Origin: an uncultured Flavobacterium sp.
GTDB lineage: Bacteria; Bacteroidota; Bacteroidia; Flavobacteriales; Flavobacteriaceae
Reading direction: 5' to 3'
DNA length: 7,677 bases
NCBI RefSeq assembly: GCF_937876455.1
Contig: NZ_CALFIG010000282.1
Coordinates: 1-7,677 of the forward strand
In this document: positions 6,292-7,677 of the stretch, one piece after another
How the letters are laid out: each line of letters starts with the position of its first letter
How positions within the stretch are numbered: position 1 is the stretch's first letter
Position numbers and translations under genes: made by a program
Notes under the pieces: generated by a model
The model's input: the letters and a program-made list of their open reading frames with translations, nothing else
Databases searched by the model: none
What the model was told of the DNA's origin: nothing

Positions 6292-6897
6292 CTACTTTTT
6301 ATTTTGATACAACACCGGATTTAGCTCCTCGTCGTTGTACATTTTCATTTGTTTGTACACTTTCATGTATTTGTCACCCGATTCAATATCTTCAATTAGT
6401 TGACTGATTGAAGTAAACATATCGCTTTTTTGATCTAGTAATACATTCAATTTTTCTTGACATTTAGCTCGGTGTTCGGCCGTTGCTTCAGTTCGAGTTG
6501 CCTCTTCATTCATGTGGTAAATTTTCAATGCCAAAATTGACAAACGGTCAATTGCCCATGCCGGACTCTCTGTGTTGATTTTAGCATTTGGTTTTACTTG
6601 AACATTTTTGTATTTGTCTAAAAAATAACTGTCTATATATTCTACCATATCTGTACGCACTTGATTTGAAGCGTCTATTTTTCGTTTCAAATCTAAAGCT
6701 GCCACCGGATCAATATTTGGATCTCTAACAATATCTTCATAATGCCATTGCACCGTATCTACCCAATTTTTAGCAAATAATAAATGTTCGATAGAGCCTT
6801 TTTCATAAGGGTTTAAAACAGGTTGATATACATCGTCAAGTATATGATAGGTTTTTATACTTTCTTCAAAAATAGGAAATGCAAATTCGGCAAACAT
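6292..6897 (-). CDS. DUF4254 domain protein
   Basis: The 201-residue protein matches DUF4254, a Bacteroidota family of unknown biochemical function usually found beside GT9 glycosyltransferases, as here. It is helical and soluble, with no signal peptide or membrane segment. Conserved polar motifs visible are W51-H-Y-E-D55, N78-Q-V-R81 followed by D-x-V-E-x-I-D, and ESPAWAIDRLSILALKIYHM (110-129), then a charged helix and the C-terminal MKMYNDEELNPVLY. The clustered His, Glu, Asp and Arg residues hint at an enzyme or ligand-binding site, but that is inference. The start ATG at 6897-6895 gives MFAEFAFPIFEES and lies 22 bases downstream of a perfect -7 box. It is the first gene of a two-gene operon with the GT9 gene, so a role in the same surface-glycan step is likely. 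Confidence 0.85.
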   Translation of the reverse strand: MFAEFAFPIFEESIKTYHILDDVYQPVLNPYEKGSIEHLLFAKNWVDTVQWHYEDIVRDPNIDPVAALDLKRKIDASNQVRTDMVEYIDSYFLDKYKNVQVKPNAKINTESPAWAIDRLSILALKIYHMNEEATRTEATAEHRAKCQEKLNVLLDQKSDMFTSISQLIEDIESGDKYMKVYKQMKMYNDEELNPVLYQNKK

Positions 6898-6919
6898 AGT
6901 ATTTGTTTTTAAGTAATTA

Positions 6920-6927
6920 CAAAAGTA
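6920..6927 (-). promoter_or_regulatory. -7 box of the DUF4254-GT9 operon
   Basis: On the minus strand the sequence is TACTTTTG, a full match to TAnnTTTG, 22 bases before the DUF4254 ATG. No TTG is seen at the expected -33 distance. It forms one arm of the inverted repeat AAAAGTAC-N9-GTACTTTT (6921-6945). Confidence 0.45.
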
Positions 6928-6938
6928 CTATTTTTTTG

Positions 6939-6946
6939 TACTTTTA
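6939..6946 (+). promoter_or_regulatory. Candidate -7 box of upp
   Basis: TACTTTTA matches TAnnTTTG at 7 of 8 positions and lies 23 bases before the upp ATG. It is in the other arm of the same inverted repeat as the divergent operon's -7 box, so the two promoters would overlap. No -33 TTG is found at normal spacing, so support is modest. Confidence 0.3.
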
Positions 6947-6969
6947 TCCTGAAAATAAAAATAAATCCC

Positions 6970-7623
6970 ATGCACATTCATTATATTTCAGAGGAAAACA
7001 GCGTTTTAAATCATTTTTTAGCCCAAATTAGAGACGTTTCTGTACAGCAAGACCGTATGCGTTTTAGAAAAAACATGGAACGTATAGGTGAAATAATGGC
7101 TTATGAATTAAGCAAGACGCTACATTATACTGCTTGTGCAATCAGCACGCCTTTAGGTACAAAGGAAACCTCAAAAATTACATCTCCAATAGTATTGTGT
7201 TCTATTTTAAGAGCAGGGCTGTCGCTACATCACGGATTTATGAGTTATTTTGATGAGGCTGAAAATGGATTTGTGTCTGCGTACAGGCACCACTACAACA
7301 ATGATGATAAATTTGAAATCTTAGTGGAATACCAAGCCGCACCTTCATTTAAAGACAAAAATTTAATTCTAGTTGACCCCATGTTAGCAACAGGGCAATC
7401 TATAGTGGTTGTTTTAGAAAAACTTCTAAAGGAGCAACAGCCAAAAGAAATTCATATTGCAGTAGTAATAGCTGCACCAGAAGGTATAAAATATCTGCAA
7501 GAAAACCTTCCTTCAAATTGTCATTTGTGGGTGGCTTCCTTGGACGACAAATTAAATGAAAAAAATTACATTATTCCGGGATTAGGTGACGCTGGTGATT
7601 TGGCCTATGGAGAAAAACTATAA
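6970..7623 (+). CDS. upp: Uracil phosphoribosyltransferase
   Basis: This cytoplasmic salvage enzyme makes UMP and pyrophosphate from uracil and PRPP. The 217-residue protein is near the usual bacterial length of about 208-217 and appears complete. Visible family features are SILRAGL at 78-84 (loop contacting the substrate), the PRPP-binding motif LILVDPMLATGQS at 132-144, and the C-terminal uracil-binding segment YIIPGLGDAGDLAYG at 200-214. The final part reads GDLAYGEKL where many relatives have GDR-FGT, a modest variation. Start: ATG at 6970, preceded by an A-rich leader without a strong Shine-Dalgarno, normal for Bacteroidota. The stop is at 7621-7623, only 27 bases before adapter sequence, so any terminator or downstream gene is lost. 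It is divergent from the DUF4254-GT9 operon. Confidence 0.93.
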   Translation: MHIHYISEENSVLNHFLAQIRDVSVQQDRMRFRKNMERIGEIMAYELSKTLHYTACAISTPLGTKETSKITSPIVLCSILRAGLSLHHGFMSYFDEAENGFVSAYRHHYNNDDKFEILVEYQAAPSFKDKNLILVDPMLATGQSIVVVLEKLLKEQQPKEIHIAVVIAAPEGIKYLQENLPSNCHLWVASLDDKLNEKNYIIPGLGDAGDLAYGEKL

Positions 7624-7650
7624 TTGTAATACAAAAACAACAGCGCTTAT

Positions 7651-7677
7651 AGATCGGAAGAGCGTCGTGTAGGGAAA
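7651..7677. other. Illumina adapter read-through at right contig end
   Basis: The last 27 bases begin AGATCGGAAGAGCGTCGTGT, the reverse complement of the TruSeq universal adapter, and continue as that adapter. They are not genomic. Genomic sequence ends at about 7650. Confidence 0.97.

Overview
This window is a 7.7-kb assembled contig from Bacteroidota. The evidence is the family content (futalosine-pathway MqnC, a paired M16 peptidase, a DUF4254 plus GT9 pair, Upp), moderate to low GC, A-rich leaders with little Shine-Dalgarno signal, and -7 boxes of the TAnnTTTG type. Both ends are Illumina adapter sequence (1-14 and 7651-7677), so the ends are technical and mqnC is cut by the left adapter, not by a biological boundary.

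Layout. 15-994 (-): mqnC, 3' end missing. 995-1080: divergent promoter region. 1081-2319 (+): catalytic M16 zinc peptidase. 2323-3603 (+): an open frame that starts as the non-catalytic M16 partner and switches at a Leu-Asn-Asn-Leu-Phe-Gly-Gly motif (3163-3183) into a hotdog acyl-CoA thioesterase. 3614-4660 (+): PaaE-like flavin/2Fe-2S oxidoreductase. 4684-5157 (+): very AT-rich gene for a small exported lipocalin-like protein, bracketed by an exact 27-bp direct repeat that duplicates the end of the oxidoreductase gene. 6897-5229 (-): DUF4254 gene followed by a GT9 glycosyltransferase, an operon. 6898-6969: divergent promoter region with an inverted repeat. 6970-7623 (+): upp.

The main interpretive point is the seam near 3163-3183. 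The two families on either side both carry an LFGG-type motif, the frame is kept across it, and each half is the wrong length alone: the peptidase lacks about its last third and the thioesterase lacks its N-terminus. The simplest reading is an assembly or amplification chimera between two Bacteroidota genomes: a left part (mqnC, M16 genes; possibly Chitinophagaceae-like) and a right part (thioesterase to upp; Flavobacteriaceae-like). Those family-level assignments come from recalled resemblance, not from a search. A true gene fusion is possible but less likely.

Biologically, the left part combines menaquinone biosynthesis with a secreted or periplasmic-type M16 peptidase pair. The right part combines acyl-CoA metabolism (thioesterase plus PaaE-like reductase), a probable cell-surface glycan operon (DUF4254-GT9) and pyrimidine salvage. 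The best candidate for something new in real DNA is the repeat-bounded, low-GC single-gene insert at 4662-5207. I see no CRISPR array, tRNA, rRNA, transposase or integrase.
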